Shown: in pieces, positions 37,781 through 46,814 of the stretch
Position numbering within the stretch: position 1 is the first letter of the stretch
Layout of the letters: each line of letters begins with the position of its first letter
Notes under the pieces: model-generated
Told to the model about the DNA's origin: nothing
What the model saw: only the letters and a program-made list of their open reading frames with translations
Database searches by the model: none
Assembly: GCA_964500805.1 (NCBI GenBank)
Contig: CAZCQH010000003.1
Location: forward strand, 62,001 to 126,000
Length of the DNA: 64,000 bases
Reading direction: 5' to 3'
Origin: Ga0077555 sp964500805
GTDB taxonomy: Bacteria; Pseudomonadota; Alphaproteobacteria; Rhizobiales; Hyphomicrobiaceae
Program-made: the position numbers and the translations under genes

Positions 37781-37917
37781 TGTCGTTCAGCCAGCCATCT
37801 TCGGCACGTCTCCCCAGCGACCCGCGCTTATTGTTTGCCGAGGCAAAGCTGGTACGCTTGCAATGCAACTTGGCTCGATTTTCAGTTCACGGCATCAGCT
37901 TGTTAACGGGAGGATAC

Positions 37918-39147
37918 ATGAGAGCGTTTTCGTCGCGGCTCGTCATTGGTGCGCCGCTTGTCGCGGTCTCGTTGGCCGCACTGTCCGCGGTCGCTGTGGC
38001 TCAGATCGCCGTCTCCGCCAACGACGGGAAGTTGAAGCTCGAGAACGGCAAGACGTCAGTGAACAAGGACGGCGCCGAGACGATTGCGCTGATCGACTTC
38101 ACCTCGACGCCGCCCAAGCTTGTTGCCGAGATCAAGGCGCCGACCAGCATCGTTGGTCCCCCGACGAGCGTTGCGGTTGCGCCGAACGAGGACATCGCGC
38201 TGGTGACAGCGGCCCAGAAGATCGACCCGGCCGATCCAACCAAGCAGGCGCCGAGCGATGTGGTAACGGTGCTCGATCTCGGGAAAGCGGGCGGAGTCGT
38301 CGCCGGGCTCACCGCGCGCATACGCGGCAAGCAGGCCCCGCCGGCCTACCAGCCGAAGGTGCTCGCCACGTTGAAGGCGGGCGCTGGCGCGTCTGGCGTC
38401 TCGATCAACAAGGCGGGGACGTTGGCGCTGGTTGCCAACCGCAACGAGGGCTCCGTCTCCGCCTTCGAGATCAAAGGCAAGGCCGTCACGCCAGTCGGCG
38501 AGAAGATCAAGCTCGGCGACGAGAAATCGGGCCCTGCGGCCGTGGTCTTCGCTCCGGATGGAAAGTCGGCGCTGGTCTCGCGCGATGGCGACAGCAAGAT
38601 CTCCGTGCTCGCGATCGAAGGCACCAAGGTCACCGACACCAAGCGCGAGATCTCGGCCGGCATGAAACCCTACGGCCTCGACATCGCATCGAAGGGCGAT
38701 TTTGCCGCCGTCGCCAACATCGGCGTTGGCAGCGGTGACTCTGATACGGTGAGCCTGATCGATCTGGCGGCCAAGCCGCCACGCGTGATCAACACCGTCA
38801 GCGTCGGGCAGACGCCCGAAGGCATCAAGATTTCGCCGGATGGAAACTACGTCGCCGTTTCCGTGATGAACGGCACCAACAAGGCTTCCGACTCGCCCTT
38901 CTACAACCAGAAAGGCAAGCTGGTGATCCTGAGGCGCGAGAAGAACAACCTGACGCGCGTTGCGGACGCCGATGTCGGCGTCTGGTGCCAGGGCATCGTC
39001 TGGTCGTCGAACAGCCGCAAGGTCGCCGTGCAATGCGCGGCTGACGAGCAGATCTATGTCTTCGCGTGGGCGCCTCCGCGGCTCACTGCAGCTGGATCGG
39101 TTCGCACCACGGGCGGACCGGCCGGATTCCGTACAGCCGAGAAGTAA
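37918..39147 (+). CDS. Secreted beta-propeller protein (YncE/lactonase-like repeat fold)
   Basis: A 409-residue protein: a signal peptide (about 1-29, cleavage near AQI), then repeated blades of the form TSVAVAPNEDIALVT, SGVSINKAGTLALVANRNEGSVSAFEI, AAVVFAPDGKSALVSRDGDSKISVL, YGLDIASKGDFAAVANIG and EGIKISPDGNYVAVSVMNG, each about 45-50 residues. This is the seven-bladed YncE/6-phosphogluconolactonase-like propeller type, without clear catalytic residues, so binding rather than catalysis is inferred. Start: ATG at 37918 with GGGAGGATAC directly upstream. It lies between ftsH and folP on the same strand but has its own region after the ftsH hairpin. Confidence 0.78.
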   Translation: MRAFSSRLVIGAPLVAVSLAALSAVAVAQIAVSANDGKLKLENGKTSVNKDGAETIALIDFTSTPPKLVAEIKAPTSIVGPPTSVAVAPNEDIALVTAAQKIDPADPTKQAPSDVVTVLDLGKAGGVVAGLTARIRGKQAPPAYQPKVLATLKAGAGASGVSINKAGTLALVANRNEGSVSAFEIKGKAVTPVGEKIKLGDEKSGPAAVVFAPDGKSALVSRDGDSKISVLAIEGTKVTDTKREISAGMKPYGLDIASKGDFAAVANIGVGSGDSDTVSLIDLAAKPPRVINTVSVGQTPEGIKISPDGNYVAVSVMNGTNKASDSPFYNQKGKLVILRREKNNLTRVADADVGVWCQGIVWSSNSRKVAVQCAADEQIYVFAWAPPRLTAAGSVRTTGGPAGFRTAEK

Positions 39148-39195
39148 CGCTTACAGAGCGCGATCCTGCGTAGTGCGGGGTCGCCCCATCTGAAC

Positions 39196-40302
39196 ATGAT
39201 ACCCCGCACCTACATACGACCGATTGGACGCGTCCCCCACCAAACCGTTGAGGACGCCGTCTCCTCTGACCACCGTCTGCATGTTTCGGGTCACGACGGG
39301 CCGGCGTTCACGGCATGCGAAATCATCAAGCGTTATCCGGACGACCGCATCGAGCGCAGAGTCGTCAGCGGCTCCGCGCTGCAACAGCTGCGATCAGCAT
39401 CAGCGACGGTCGATCGAGAGCAACAGCTTGTGCATACGGTGCTGGCGAGAATCGAAGCGCCTCGTGCAGCCATCGCGGGACTCGCGTTCTCCCGGCCATT
39501 GATCATGGGGATCGTGAACGTCACGCCGGATAGCTTTTCGGATGGGGGTTCCTTTCGTTCCTCTGACGAAGCGATCGCACATGGCCTGCGGCTGGCCGAA
39601 GAAGGAGCCGATATCCTTGACGTTGGAGGCGAGTCGACGAGGCCCGGTGCGCCGCCGGTCGGGCTCGACGAGGAGCTGCGACGTGTGCTGCCGGTAATCG
39701 AGGGGCTCGCTGCCAAGACGCGCGCGCGCCTCTCCGTCGATACCAGGAAGGCCGAGGTGATGCGGCGCGCCGCAGCCGCGGGCGTGCATCTTCTGAATGA
39801 TATCTCCGCGCTGACACATGATCCCGGCAGCGTGCAGGCCGCCGTCGAGACGGGTTTGCCGGTCGTCCTGATGCACGCGCAGGGCACGCCGGAGACCATG
39901 CAGCTCGAGCCCAAGTACAAGTGCGCGCTGCTCGATGTGTACGACTATCTCGAAGAGCGGATCGAAGCGTGCGTACGCGCAGGCATGAGGCGGGACGGCA
40001 TCATCGTTGATCCTGGGATCGGATTCGGAAAAACAATTGCGCACAACCTCGAGATCCTGGCAGGGCTCTCGCTTTATCACGCGCTCGGCGTGCCTGTGAT
40101 GCTCGGAGCGTCGCGCAAGCGGTTCATTGGCACGCTGACTGGCACCAGCGCGCCATCCACGAGAATGCCCGGGTCGATCGCGGCGGCACTCGCCGGCGTA
40201 ATGCAGGGCGTGCAGTTCCTGCGCGTGCATGACGTGGCGGCAAGCCGGCAGGCCGTTCAGGTTTGGCAAGCGTCATTTGCAGGTCATGCGGGCGTTTCTT
40301 GA
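39196..40302 (+). CDS. folP: Dihydropteroate synthase with N-terminal extension
   Basis: A 368-residue enzyme. The catalytic TIM barrel starts at residue 104 (MGIVNVTPDSFSDGG), followed by ILDVGGESTRPGA, LSVDTRKAEVM, LNDISALTHDP, VLMHAQGTPETMQ, IIVDPGIGFGKT and LGASRKRFIG, the full set of pterin and p-aminobenzoate sites. It joins dihydropterin pyrophosphate to p-aminobenzoate in folate synthesis. The extra 103 residues lack recognised motifs; similar extensions occur in rhizobial FolP (recollection). The ATG at 39196 is accepted on that ground, since the open frame runs unbroken. folB and folK do not follow; the next gene is convergent. Confidence 0.92.
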   Translation: MIPRTYIRPIGRVPHQTVEDAVSSDHRLHVSGHDGPAFTACEIIKRYPDDRIERRVVSGSALQQLRSASATVDREQQLVHTVLARIEAPRAAIAGLAFSRPLIMGIVNVTPDSFSDGGSFRSSDEAIAHGLRLAEEGADILDVGGESTRPGAPPVGLDEELRRVLPVIEGLAAKTRARLSVDTRKAEVMRRAAAAGVHLLNDISALTHDPGSVQAAVETGLPVVLMHAQGTPETMQLEPKYKCALLDVYDYLEERIEACVRAGMRRDGIIVDPGIGFGKTIAHNLEILAGLSLYHALGVPVMLGASRKRFIGTLTGTSAPSTRMPGSIAAALAGVMQGVQFLRVHDVAASRQAVQVWQASFAGHAGVS

Positions 40303-40314
40303 GAGAATTTCTTC

Positions 40315-40348
40315 TTCCGGGTGCTTGGCTTCAGCCTGGCAACCCTCC
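40315..40348. repeat. Short dispersed repeat, copy 2
   Basis: GTGCTTGGCTTCAGCCTGGC (40321-40340) followed by CCCTCC, matching copy 1 at 1831-1857 (one mismatch in 20 bases plus one indel), with TTCCGG just before it as in copy 1 (TTCCAG). It lies in the short gap between two convergent genes. Confidence 0.45.
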
Positions 40349-40352
40349 ATCT

Positions 40353-40835
40353 TCAGCTGCCCGAATGCAAGGACTTGCGCAGGGCACTGGAGATTCGCAG
40401 CACGCGACCGGACTGACTGACGAGAACGACCGTCACCTGCGCCTCGAAGATCTTCTCGCTGCCCCGCGAGACCGTTTGATCAAGCAGGAGGGTAGCGGCT
40501 GTGAGCTCGCGGACCTTGGTCGAGACCTCGAGAATTTCATCGATGCGCGCGGGCTTCAGGAACTCGAGCGCCATGCGGCGGACGACGAACGCCGCCGGCT
40601 CCCGCCCCTCCTTGCCGTCGATCAGGTCGCGGTGGTCATTGCCAAGGAGGCGCAGAAAGTCCGATCGGCCGCGCTCGCAGAAGCGGACGTACGACGCGTG
40701 GTAGACGAGACCCGAAAAATCCGTGTCCTCGAAGTAGACACGGATAGGGAGCACGTGCCGGCGGCCTTGGCCGTCCTCAATCAGGCGGCCTGCCAGATCC
40801 GGCCAGGATGACAGCGATGCAGAATCGGGCGGCAT
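40353..40835 (-). CDS. YbgC-type hotdog-fold acyl-CoA thioesterase
   Basis: About 160 residues with the 4-hydroxybenzoyl-CoA thioesterase/YbgC signature: RVYFEDTDFSGLVYHASYVRFCERGR. The catalytic Asp and Tyr/His patch of FEDTDFSGLVYHASY match the YbgC consensus YEDTDaGGvVYHANY. Such enzymes hydrolyse short-chain acyl-CoA and in many proteobacteria are encoded right upstream of tolQ. Here the gene lies after folP in the opposite direction, 13 kb from tolQ. The ATG at 40835 is chosen; an ATG at 40886 gives a 17-residue longer N-terminus. Confidence 0.85.
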   Translation of the reverse strand: MPPDSASLSSWPDLAGRLIEDGQGRRHVLPIRVYFEDTDFSGLVYHASYVRFCERGRSDFLRLLGNDHRDLIDGKEGREPAAFVVRRMALEFLKPARIDEILEVSTKVRELTAATLLLDQTVSRGSEKIFEAQVTVVLVSQSGRVLRISSALRKSLHSGS

Positions 40836-40928
40836 TGTCTTGTCTCGTTGGTGCCAGAAATTTGTCGGTGCTGGCCGTTCCGACAAATCCCGTGGTAGTG
40901 CATCACAGTGCGCCAGCGGCCAGTTGTA

Positions 40929-41999
40929 TCACAGCGCGAGGATGCGAGCGTCGCCGGAACGAAAGCTCAATGTAACGTCAGTGCCCGGCGCCACATCGTC
41001 GTTGGCATGAACGCGGACCGTTGCACCTCCCGCTTCGACCAGATACTCCGAGTAGGCGCCCAGATAGCTCGCCTCACGAACCCGGCCGTTCAGCATTTCG
41101 ATATCCTTTCCCGCGAGGCTGGAGCTCGGCGCGGCCAGCGTAACGGCTTCAGGGCGCAACATGAGCTGGTGTTTGGCACCCGGCTGCGCAGCACTCGCGT
41201 CGGCACGAACCTCCGAGCCATCGGGTAGCATCCAAGTTCCGCCGCCGGCGCCCGGCGTCACGTCGATGAAGCTCGCCACACCAACGAAGTCAGCGACGAA
41301 TTTATTGGCGGGACGGCGATAGAGCTCCTTCGGCGTTCCGGTTTGCTGAATGATGCCTTTGTCCATCACGATGACGCGGTCGGACATGGAGAGCGCTTCC
41401 GCCTGATCGTGCGTGACGTAGACGGCCGCAATATCGAGCTCCCTCTGCAGGCGGCGAATCTCGGCGCGGGTCGTATCGCGCAATTTGGCGTCGAGATTCG
41501 ACAGCGGCTCGTCGAACAGCAGCACACGTGGTTGGCCGACAATGGCACGTGCCAAAGCCACGCGCTGCTGCTGGCCGCCGGAGAGCTGTGACGGCTGACG
41601 GTCGCGCAGTTCCAGCATGCCGACGATGCCGAGCGCCCAATCAACTCGATCCTTGACGGCAGCGGCTGCTGCTTTTCGGATCGTCAGCGGGAACCCCACA
41701 TTTTCGGCGACGCTCATGTGCGGCCACACGGCATAGGATTGGAACACCATGCCGACGTCTCGTGCATTGGGCGGAGTCATTAGGCTTTTCGCGGGAGCCG
41801 AAACATTTTTGCCGGAAATGGCGATCTCACCGCCGTTCGCCTCCTCCAGTCCGGCGATGCAGCGCAGTGTTGTCGTCTTGCCGCAGCCCGACGGTCCGAG
41901 CAGCGACACGAACTCGCCCTTCGCCACCTCGAACGACACGTCGCAGACGACGCGGTTGCTGCCGTAGATCTTGGTCAGGTTCTTGACGGAGATGCTCAT
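40929..41999 (-). CDS. ABC importer ATP-binding protein (FbpC/PotA type)
   Basis: A 356-residue nucleotide-binding subunit. Walker A GPSGCGKT (35-42), signature LSGGQQQR (139-146), Walker B VLLFDEP (159-165), H-loop in THDQAEAL, and a C-terminal TOBE domain (about 245-356). It powers the importer with the permease and binding protein encoded just upstream. Start: ATG at 41999; the longer frame to 42032 runs into the palindromic repeat. The exact solute (iron, thiamine, or a small organic ion) cannot be read from sequence. Confidence 0.92.
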   Translation of the reverse strand: MSISVKNLTKIYGSNRVVCDVSFEVAKGEFVSLLGPSGCGKTTTLRCIAGLEEANGGEIAISGKNVSAPAKSLMTPPNARDVGMVFQSYAVWPHMSVAENVGFPLTIRKAAAAAVKDRVDWALGIVGMLELRDRQPSQLSGGQQQRVALARAIVGQPRVLLFDEPLSNLDAKLRDTTRAEIRRLQRELDIAAVYVTHDQAEALSMSDRVIVMDKGIIQQTGTPKELYRRPANKFVADFVGVASFIDVTPGAGGGTWMLPDGSEVRADASAAQPGAKHQLMLRPEAVTLAAPSSSLAGKDIEMLNGRVREASYLGAYSEYLVEAGGATVRVHANDDVAPGTDVTLSFRSGDARILAL

Positions 42000-42010
42000 G
42001 AAGTTCTCGT

Positions 42011-42138
42011 CCCCTCTCCCCGCACACTGCACTCGTGCGGGGAGAGGGCTAGGGTGAGGGGCGGCAACAGGCTCGGAGCAGGTGGCCGCCCCTCACCCTA
42101 ACCTTCTCCCCATGCAAGTGCAGGGCATGGGGAGAGGG
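42011..42138. repeat. Compound palindromic repeat (REP-like) in the ABC operon
   Basis: Three inverted repeats lie between the permease and ATPase genes. First: CCCTCTCCCCGCAC (42012-42025) with GTGCGGGGAGAGGG (42035-42048), a perfect 14-base stem. Second: AGGGTGAGGGGCGGC (42051-42065) with GCCGCCCCTCACCCT (42085-42099), a perfect 15-base stem. Third: CTCCCCATGC (42106-42115) with GCATGGGGAG (42125-42134). The CCCCTCTCC end recurs as GGAGAGGGG at the far end, so the whole can fold as one nested structure. It is likely a member of the common REP/BIME-type family, and in RNA it may reduce ATPase expression relative to the upstream genes. Confidence 0.75.
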
Positions 42139-42141
42139 GAC

Positions 42142-43872
42142 TCAACTCCACTTCCGCCGCGTGGCAGGCGAGAGCCACAAGATCAGCGACATCACGATGA
42201 AGATGATGAGCGTGGCGATGACGGAGAGCGCGCTCGCCGCACCCCAGTTCGCGACCTCGAACTGGCCGAAGATCGAGACGGAGATCACGGTCGTCGATGC
42301 CGTGAACAGGAGCACCGCCGACGAGATCTCGCGGAAGAAGGCCATGAACAGGAGAAAGAATGCGCCCTGCACGGAGGGGAACACGATTGGCAACAGGATC
42401 TTCGATAGCGTCTTGATGCGCGATGCGCCCGACACCCAGGCCGCCTCCTCCAAGCTTTTGTCGACCTGCACCATTTGCCCGCCCACGGTTTCGGTCGCAT
42501 AGGGCAGATACCGCGTGATGTAAGCAACGATGATGATAGCCAGCGTGCCATAGAGAGGCAGTGGCAGATAAGCGTAGGCCCAGAGCAGGCCAAGGCCGAT
42601 CACGACACCAGGAACGCCGAACGGCAAGCTGCCGACCATGTCGAGAACCCGGTATCCCTGAGGCCGCTGGCGAAGCGTGAAGTAGGAGATGAGAAAACCC
42701 AGCATCGCTCCGAGCCCCGCCGCAATGCCGGATGCGACGATCGTGTTCTGCAACGAGAGCAGCGTGCCGGTGTCGTTCCAGATCTGCTCATAGTTCCGCG
42801 TCGTGTAGCGGGCTTGTAAGGGGTTGGCGTTGAAGAAGCGAATGAGCGACGTGTAAATCAGGATCAGCGTCGGCAGAACCAGCGCGAAAAACGCGAACCC
42901 GAAGGTCAAAACGTAGGCTCCCCATTTCCAGCGGCCGAGCCTGATCGGTGCCAGGCGACCCGCCTTGCCGCCGACCGTCGTGAGGCGCGCCGTACCGACG
43001 ATGCGTCGCTGCGCCCAGATGGCGAGGCCGGTGATGGCAGAAAGCGTGAGGCCCACCGCCGCCGCGAGGCCATAGTCAGTCGGTGGGAAGCGGCAGAGAA
43101 GATAGAGTTGCGAGGCGAGCACATAGATGCGGCCCGGCGCACCGATCATCTGCGGGATGGCGAACTGCTCGATCGACGTGATGAACGTCAGAATGAAGCT
43201 CGACACCACCGAATACCCAAGCAGCGGCAGCGTCACGCGGTGAAGCACCTGCGCCGGTGTTGCCCCCGATGTGCGCGCAGCCTCCTCGTAGATGCCGTCC
43301 ATCGCCGTGATCGGCCCGCGCATCGTAAGATACACGAACGGTACCTGGTGCAGCACCATGACGAGGACGATGCCGGTGATCGAGTAGATGTCCATCTTGC
43401 CGGGAAGGCCCAGCAGCGTGCCCCAGACGTAATTGATAATCCCGCCCGGTGAGCCGATGATGATCCAGGCCATCGCCAGAATGAATGAGGGAAAATAGAA
43501 CGCGAGCCCGACCAATGCGGTGATCGTGTTTGGATACCTGAAATCGGTTCGGTGCACGATCAGTGCTATGGCGACGCCGAGGATTACGGAGATTACTGCT
43601 GTCAGAATGCCGATCCACAACGTGATCAGCACCGTGTTCATCACGCCGGGGGAGAACAGGCCGGCGTAGTTCGCGAGTGTCCAGGCGCCGTGCGGATCGC
43701 CGGGCGCGGCCGTGCGGAAGCTGCCGTAGACGAGCGCACCGATGGGTATGAGCACCAGCAGCAGCACTGCGACGTAGACGAACGTATAAAGGGTGTTGAG
43801 CAGGCCCGTCCCTGTGTGGGCCTGCATTGCGAGACACTTGGCAGGCGCTGCCGCCGTTGTCGTCTGAGACAT
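42142..43872 (-). CDS. ABC importer permease, fused double domain (FbpB/ThiP type)
   Basis: A 576-residue permease with about twelve membrane helices formed by two homologous halves. Each half carries an EAA loop that contacts the ATPase: EEAARTSGATPAQVLHRVTLP (about 196-216) and EEAAWVSGASRIKTLSKILLP (about 475-495). Fused double permeases of this kind serve Fe3+, thiamine or phosphonate-type importers. It lies between the binding protein and the ATPase genes on the minus strand, with a REP-like element just downstream of its stop. Confidence 0.92.
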   Translation of the reverse strand: MSQTTTAAAPAKCLAMQAHTGTGLLNTLYTFVYVAVLLLVLIPIGALVYGSFRTAAPGDPHGAWTLANYAGLFSPGVMNTVLITLWIGILTAVISVILGVAIALIVHRTDFRYPNTITALVGLAFYFPSFILAMAWIIIGSPGGIINYVWGTLLGLPGKMDIYSITGIVLVMVLHQVPFVYLTMRGPITAMDGIYEEAARTSGATPAQVLHRVTLPLLGYSVVSSFILTFITSIEQFAIPQMIGAPGRIYVLASQLYLLCRFPPTDYGLAAAVGLTLSAITGLAIWAQRRIVGTARLTTVGGKAGRLAPIRLGRWKWGAYVLTFGFAFFALVLPTLILIYTSLIRFFNANPLQARYTTRNYEQIWNDTGTLLSLQNTIVASGIAAGLGAMLGFLISYFTLRQRPQGYRVLDMVGSLPFGVPGVVIGLGLLWAYAYLPLPLYGTLAIIIVAYITRYLPYATETVGGQMVQVDKSLEEAAWVSGASRIKTLSKILLPIVFPSVQGAFFLLFMAFFREISSAVLLFTASTTVISVSIFGQFEVANWGAASALSVIATLIIFIVMSLILWLSPATRRKWS

Positions 43873-43900
43873 GTGCCCACCCGCCGCGATGCGACTGCCG

Positions 43901-44947
43901 TCACTTCACGCCGAACACCTTGCGCCAGTGCTCGATCAGTGTCTTCTGCACCTCAGGCGTCAGGATCTTCATGCCGTCGACCGCGTTCGAGAGTTTGTCG
44001 GTCGAGGGCAAGTGTGAAAGCGCTGGCGCGCCTATCCGCGTCACCGAGAGGCCACCCTCCTCCACCAAGACTGCTTGGCCTTCCTTCGTCATCAGCCAGT
44101 TGACGAACACACGTCCCGCGTTCGGCTGCGGCGCTTTGGCGGCAACGCCGTAGATCGAGTCCGAGGTTGTGGTTCCAGACTTCGGATAGATGAAGCCAAC
44201 CGGTGCACCATCGGCGAGAGCCGGATTCAGAGGAATGTCGGTCATGTGCGCAACGGCCACGTCGCCGCGGATGATCGCCTGGATGATGCCGCTCGAGCCC
44301 TCGAAAAACTTCACGTCGTTCGCCTTCATCCTCTCGGCGGCATCCTTGATGCCGAGCTTGTCCCAATAGGCGAACATCTGCTGCACCGAGATCGACCGCC
44401 AGGGCGTATTGAGCGCCACCTTGCCCTTCCACTTGGCATCGAACAGGTCGGCCCACTCTTTCGGAGCGTCGGCGTCCTTGACGACATTCTTGTTCCAAAT
44501 GATCGCCTCGCGCACCTGCTGGAGCGCGTAGAGCCGTCGGTCGATGTTGGTATCGGCGCGGAAGTTGCCCTTCCACTCCGGCGGGTCCCACTGGGCGAAC
44601 CAGGTCGGCACCTCTTTCATGAAGTCACTGTCGGCGTAGGTGATCACCACGTCGGCGATGTGCTTGCCGGCTGTGAACTCGGTGCGGAAGCGCTCATTGA
44701 GCGGACCGGAGCCGAGGCGAATCTGCTCCGTCTTGATCTCGGGATACGCGGCGCGAAACTTCTTCAGAATCTCCTCGATCCCTGCCGGCCGTATGTTGTG
44801 ATAGAGGGTGAGCTTGCCTTCCTTCTTCGCAGCGGCGACGACCTCGTCCCAGGACTGGGCCGCCGAGGAGCCGGTCATCGCCAGGGCCGCGGAAATTGCA
44901 GCAAGCCCCGCCAGGGCCCGCCTGGTCAGAGATACGTACGAAGCCAT
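43901..44947 (-). CDS. ABC importer periplasmic binding protein (FbpA-like)
   Basis: A 348-residue type II binding protein: signal peptide with a double arginine (TRRALAGLAAISAAL, Tat-like; cleavage near SSAAQ) and a body starting WDEVVAAAKKEGKLTLYHN, typical of the ferric/thiamine/2-aminoethylphosphonate binding family. Further signatures: DVVITYADSDFMKEVP and YPKSGTTTSDSIYGVAAKAPQPNAG. The conserved iron-binding tyrosine pair is not evident, so an organic solute is at least as likely as iron. Start: ATG at 44947 with GGAGG six bases upstream. It heads the binding protein-permease-ATPase operon. Confidence 0.88.
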   Translation of the reverse strand: MASYVSLTRRALAGLAAISAALAMTGSSAAQSWDEVVAAAKKEGKLTLYHNIRPAGIEEILKKFRAAYPEIKTEQIRLGSGPLNERFRTEFTAGKHIADVVITYADSDFMKEVPTWFAQWDPPEWKGNFRADTNIDRRLYALQQVREAIIWNKNVVKDADAPKEWADLFDAKWKGKVALNTPWRSISVQQMFAYWDKLGIKDAAERMKANDVKFFEGSSGIIQAIIRGDVAVAHMTDIPLNPALADGAPVGFIYPKSGTTTSDSIYGVAAKAPQPNAGRVFVNWLMTKEGQAVLVEEGGLSVTRIGAPALSHLPSTDKLSNAVDGMKILTPEVQKTLIEHWRKVFGVK

Positions 44948-45161
44948 TGATCCCTCCCTGATGCCGGTTGCATTCGCAGCAGCCGGTTGCCCCTGGCTTT
45001 TGTGCGCGAGCATCCTTCGGACATGGGCCTCGTGCTGTCAACCAAGGCGCCCGAAGCAACCAGGGTGACGATCCGGGCTCAGACAGCCGAACTGGTAAAC
45101 ACCTTCTTAACCTTGTGCCTCTAGCAATACCCGGTGGTGTGTTTTGGGGTTGGGTGTTTTG

Positions 45162-46445
45162 GTGCGTAGCCGCACATCGGGTTCGAGTGGGTCGCCAGGG
45201 TGGCCCACGGCTGAGCGTCGCGCGTCTCTCGGATCGTGTGTCCGCCGGGCAGCGTTGGCGCTTGCCGGAATCGCAGGCCTCGCACTGGTGAGCTGCGCGC
45301 CCCTCGATCCCCCGCGCAATCAGAACATCCAGCTTTTCGACCCGGAGAAGAGCTCGCGGCTCGGCCTGCGTCAGTCGCTCTCCTATTTGAACAAGACGTG
45401 CCCGCCGCCCGGCACAGCCAACTTTTTGATGCCGCCGTCGCGCAACGTACCTGCGAAGTCGCTACAGCAGATGGCGATGCGCTATTCGCCTGGCGACCGC
45501 TTCCACGTGTTCGTGTTCGGCTCGCAAGAGTTTTCCGGCGACTATGTGATCAATGCGGATGGCACGGTAGTGCTCCCGTATGCGGGACAGGTCGATGCGG
45601 TTGGCCTGACCAACGCCGAGCTCACCCAGCGGATCGAAAACGCCTACATCAAATCTGGCGTCTTTCTGAAAGACGGGCTCAGACTCACGACGCGGCCGGT
45701 CCAGTACGCGCCGATCAATATCTCGATTACCGGCGCTGTTTTCATGCCCGGTCGTCAGTCGATCAACTCAATTCGGGACTCCGACAAGCTCGACAAGGCG
45801 ATGACGAAGTACGGCGACAGCCCGATGGAGCGTTTCGTTGGTGCTGCGCTCAGAGCGGGTGGTGGCGTTCGCCCGGACGCGGACCTGTCGCGTGTAACCG
45901 TCACGCGGAATGGGCGCCAGTTCCTCTTGGACTGGCGCGGCGCAATTACCGGGATGCCGGTCGACGACATGCCATTGATCGAAGGTGATCATATCGACGT
46001 CGGCGAGTCCGGTTGCTTCCAGTCGGCGCTGGTGCGGATCTCGCAGATCACGCCGCCGGCGATCCGCTTCTTCGTCTCGAACCTGGCGACGCCGGTTCTG
46101 AACAACTCGGTCGCTGCCAATCCGCAGTTCGCGACCATCCTTCCCTACGGAACGCGTTTTCTGCAGGGGCTCGTGCAAGCCAACTGCGTCGGCGGCAACC
46201 TGGCGACCAACGCCTCGCGCTACGCGGTGTTGATCAGCCGCAATCCGAAGACACGCGAGACCGAGGTGGTGCAGCGCTCGATCGAGGAACTCGTGCGCAG
46301 CGCCCATCGCGACACCATCAACCCCTACCTGATGCCGGATGATGCGATCGCCTGCTACGACGGCGCGGTGCAGGAAGCCAAGGACGTGATGAACACGCTC
46401 ACCCAGATGCTGACGCCCTTCCAGATCGGCAAGGCGATCAGGTAG
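45162..46445 (+). CDS. Polysaccharide export outer-membrane lipoprotein (Wza/Poly_export-like)
   Basis: About 428 residues with a signal carrying lipobox LVSC near residue 45 (ALAGIAGLALVSCAP), then a Poly_export domain (about 95-190: YSPGDRFHVFVFGSQEFSGDYVINADGTVVLPYAGQV) and SLBB-like segments (INISITGAVFMPG). Such proteins form the outer-membrane channel for capsule or exopolysaccharide. No other polysaccharide genes are nearby, and the C-terminal region (VNPYLMPDDAIACYDG-like) suggests an odd subgroup. The start is uncertain (GTG 45162 or TTG 45144). It is divergent from the ABC importer. Confidence 0.78.
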   Translation: MRSRTSGSSGSPGWPTAERRASLGSCVRRAALALAGIAGLALVSCAPLDPPRNQNIQLFDPEKSSRLGLRQSLSYLNKTCPPPGTANFLMPPSRNVPAKSLQQMAMRYSPGDRFHVFVFGSQEFSGDYVINADGTVVLPYAGQVDAVGLTNAELTQRIENAYIKSGVFLKDGLRLTTRPVQYAPINISITGAVFMPGRQSINSIRDSDKLDKAMTKYGDSPMERFVGAALRAGGGVRPDADLSRVTVTRNGRQFLLDWRGAITGMPVDDMPLIEGDHIDVGESGCFQSALVRISQITPPAIRFFVSNLATPVLNNSVAANPQFATILPYGTRFLQGLVQANCVGGNLATNASRYAVLISRNPKTRETEVVQRSIEELVRSAHRDTINPYLMPDDAIACYDGAVQEAKDVMNTLTQMLTPFQIGKAIR

Positions 46446-46814
46446 GGCCCGGCGCGGAGATTTCGCACGAAGGCCGGCCTTGGAAGGGTTCACGTGGCTA
46501 ATTCGACCATATTACCAGCCATGACCACGCGGCCTTTCTGACCAATGCGAACCGACTCCGCAGTTCGGAGCTTGGAATTCCGAATTCCGCATGCTAAAAA
46601 TTGCGGCAAGTGCTTCAAGTGCTCCAAGGTCCACACGGGATCCCATTTGCAGGGTCAGCGCCGGTGGTTCGGCTGCTAGGCCTCGCGCAAGGTTCCAGAT
46701 CACATGGAGCAGAAGGCTGGTCATTGACCGGAGCTGGCCTGCCTGGGGCGCTGCTAAAGATCAGCCGCAATGGCGATGACGTCCCGACATACCACCCGCT
46801 GAGGCAGACGCTCC
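46446..46814. other. Gene-free region upstream of the GntR gene
   Basis: About 370 bases. Contains a 12-base perfect palindrome AAGGCCGGCCTT (about 46470-46483) just after the lipoprotein gene, and imperfect local repeats (GGAATTCCGAATTCC; AAGTGCTTCAAGTGCTCC). No coding potential was seen. The promoter for the GntR gene should be here. Confidence 0.4.

Noticed and set aside
46470..46483. AAGGCCGGCCTT as a terminator for the Wza-like gene
   Set aside because: A perfect palindrome with no loop and no T-run, so not a convincing hairpin terminator.
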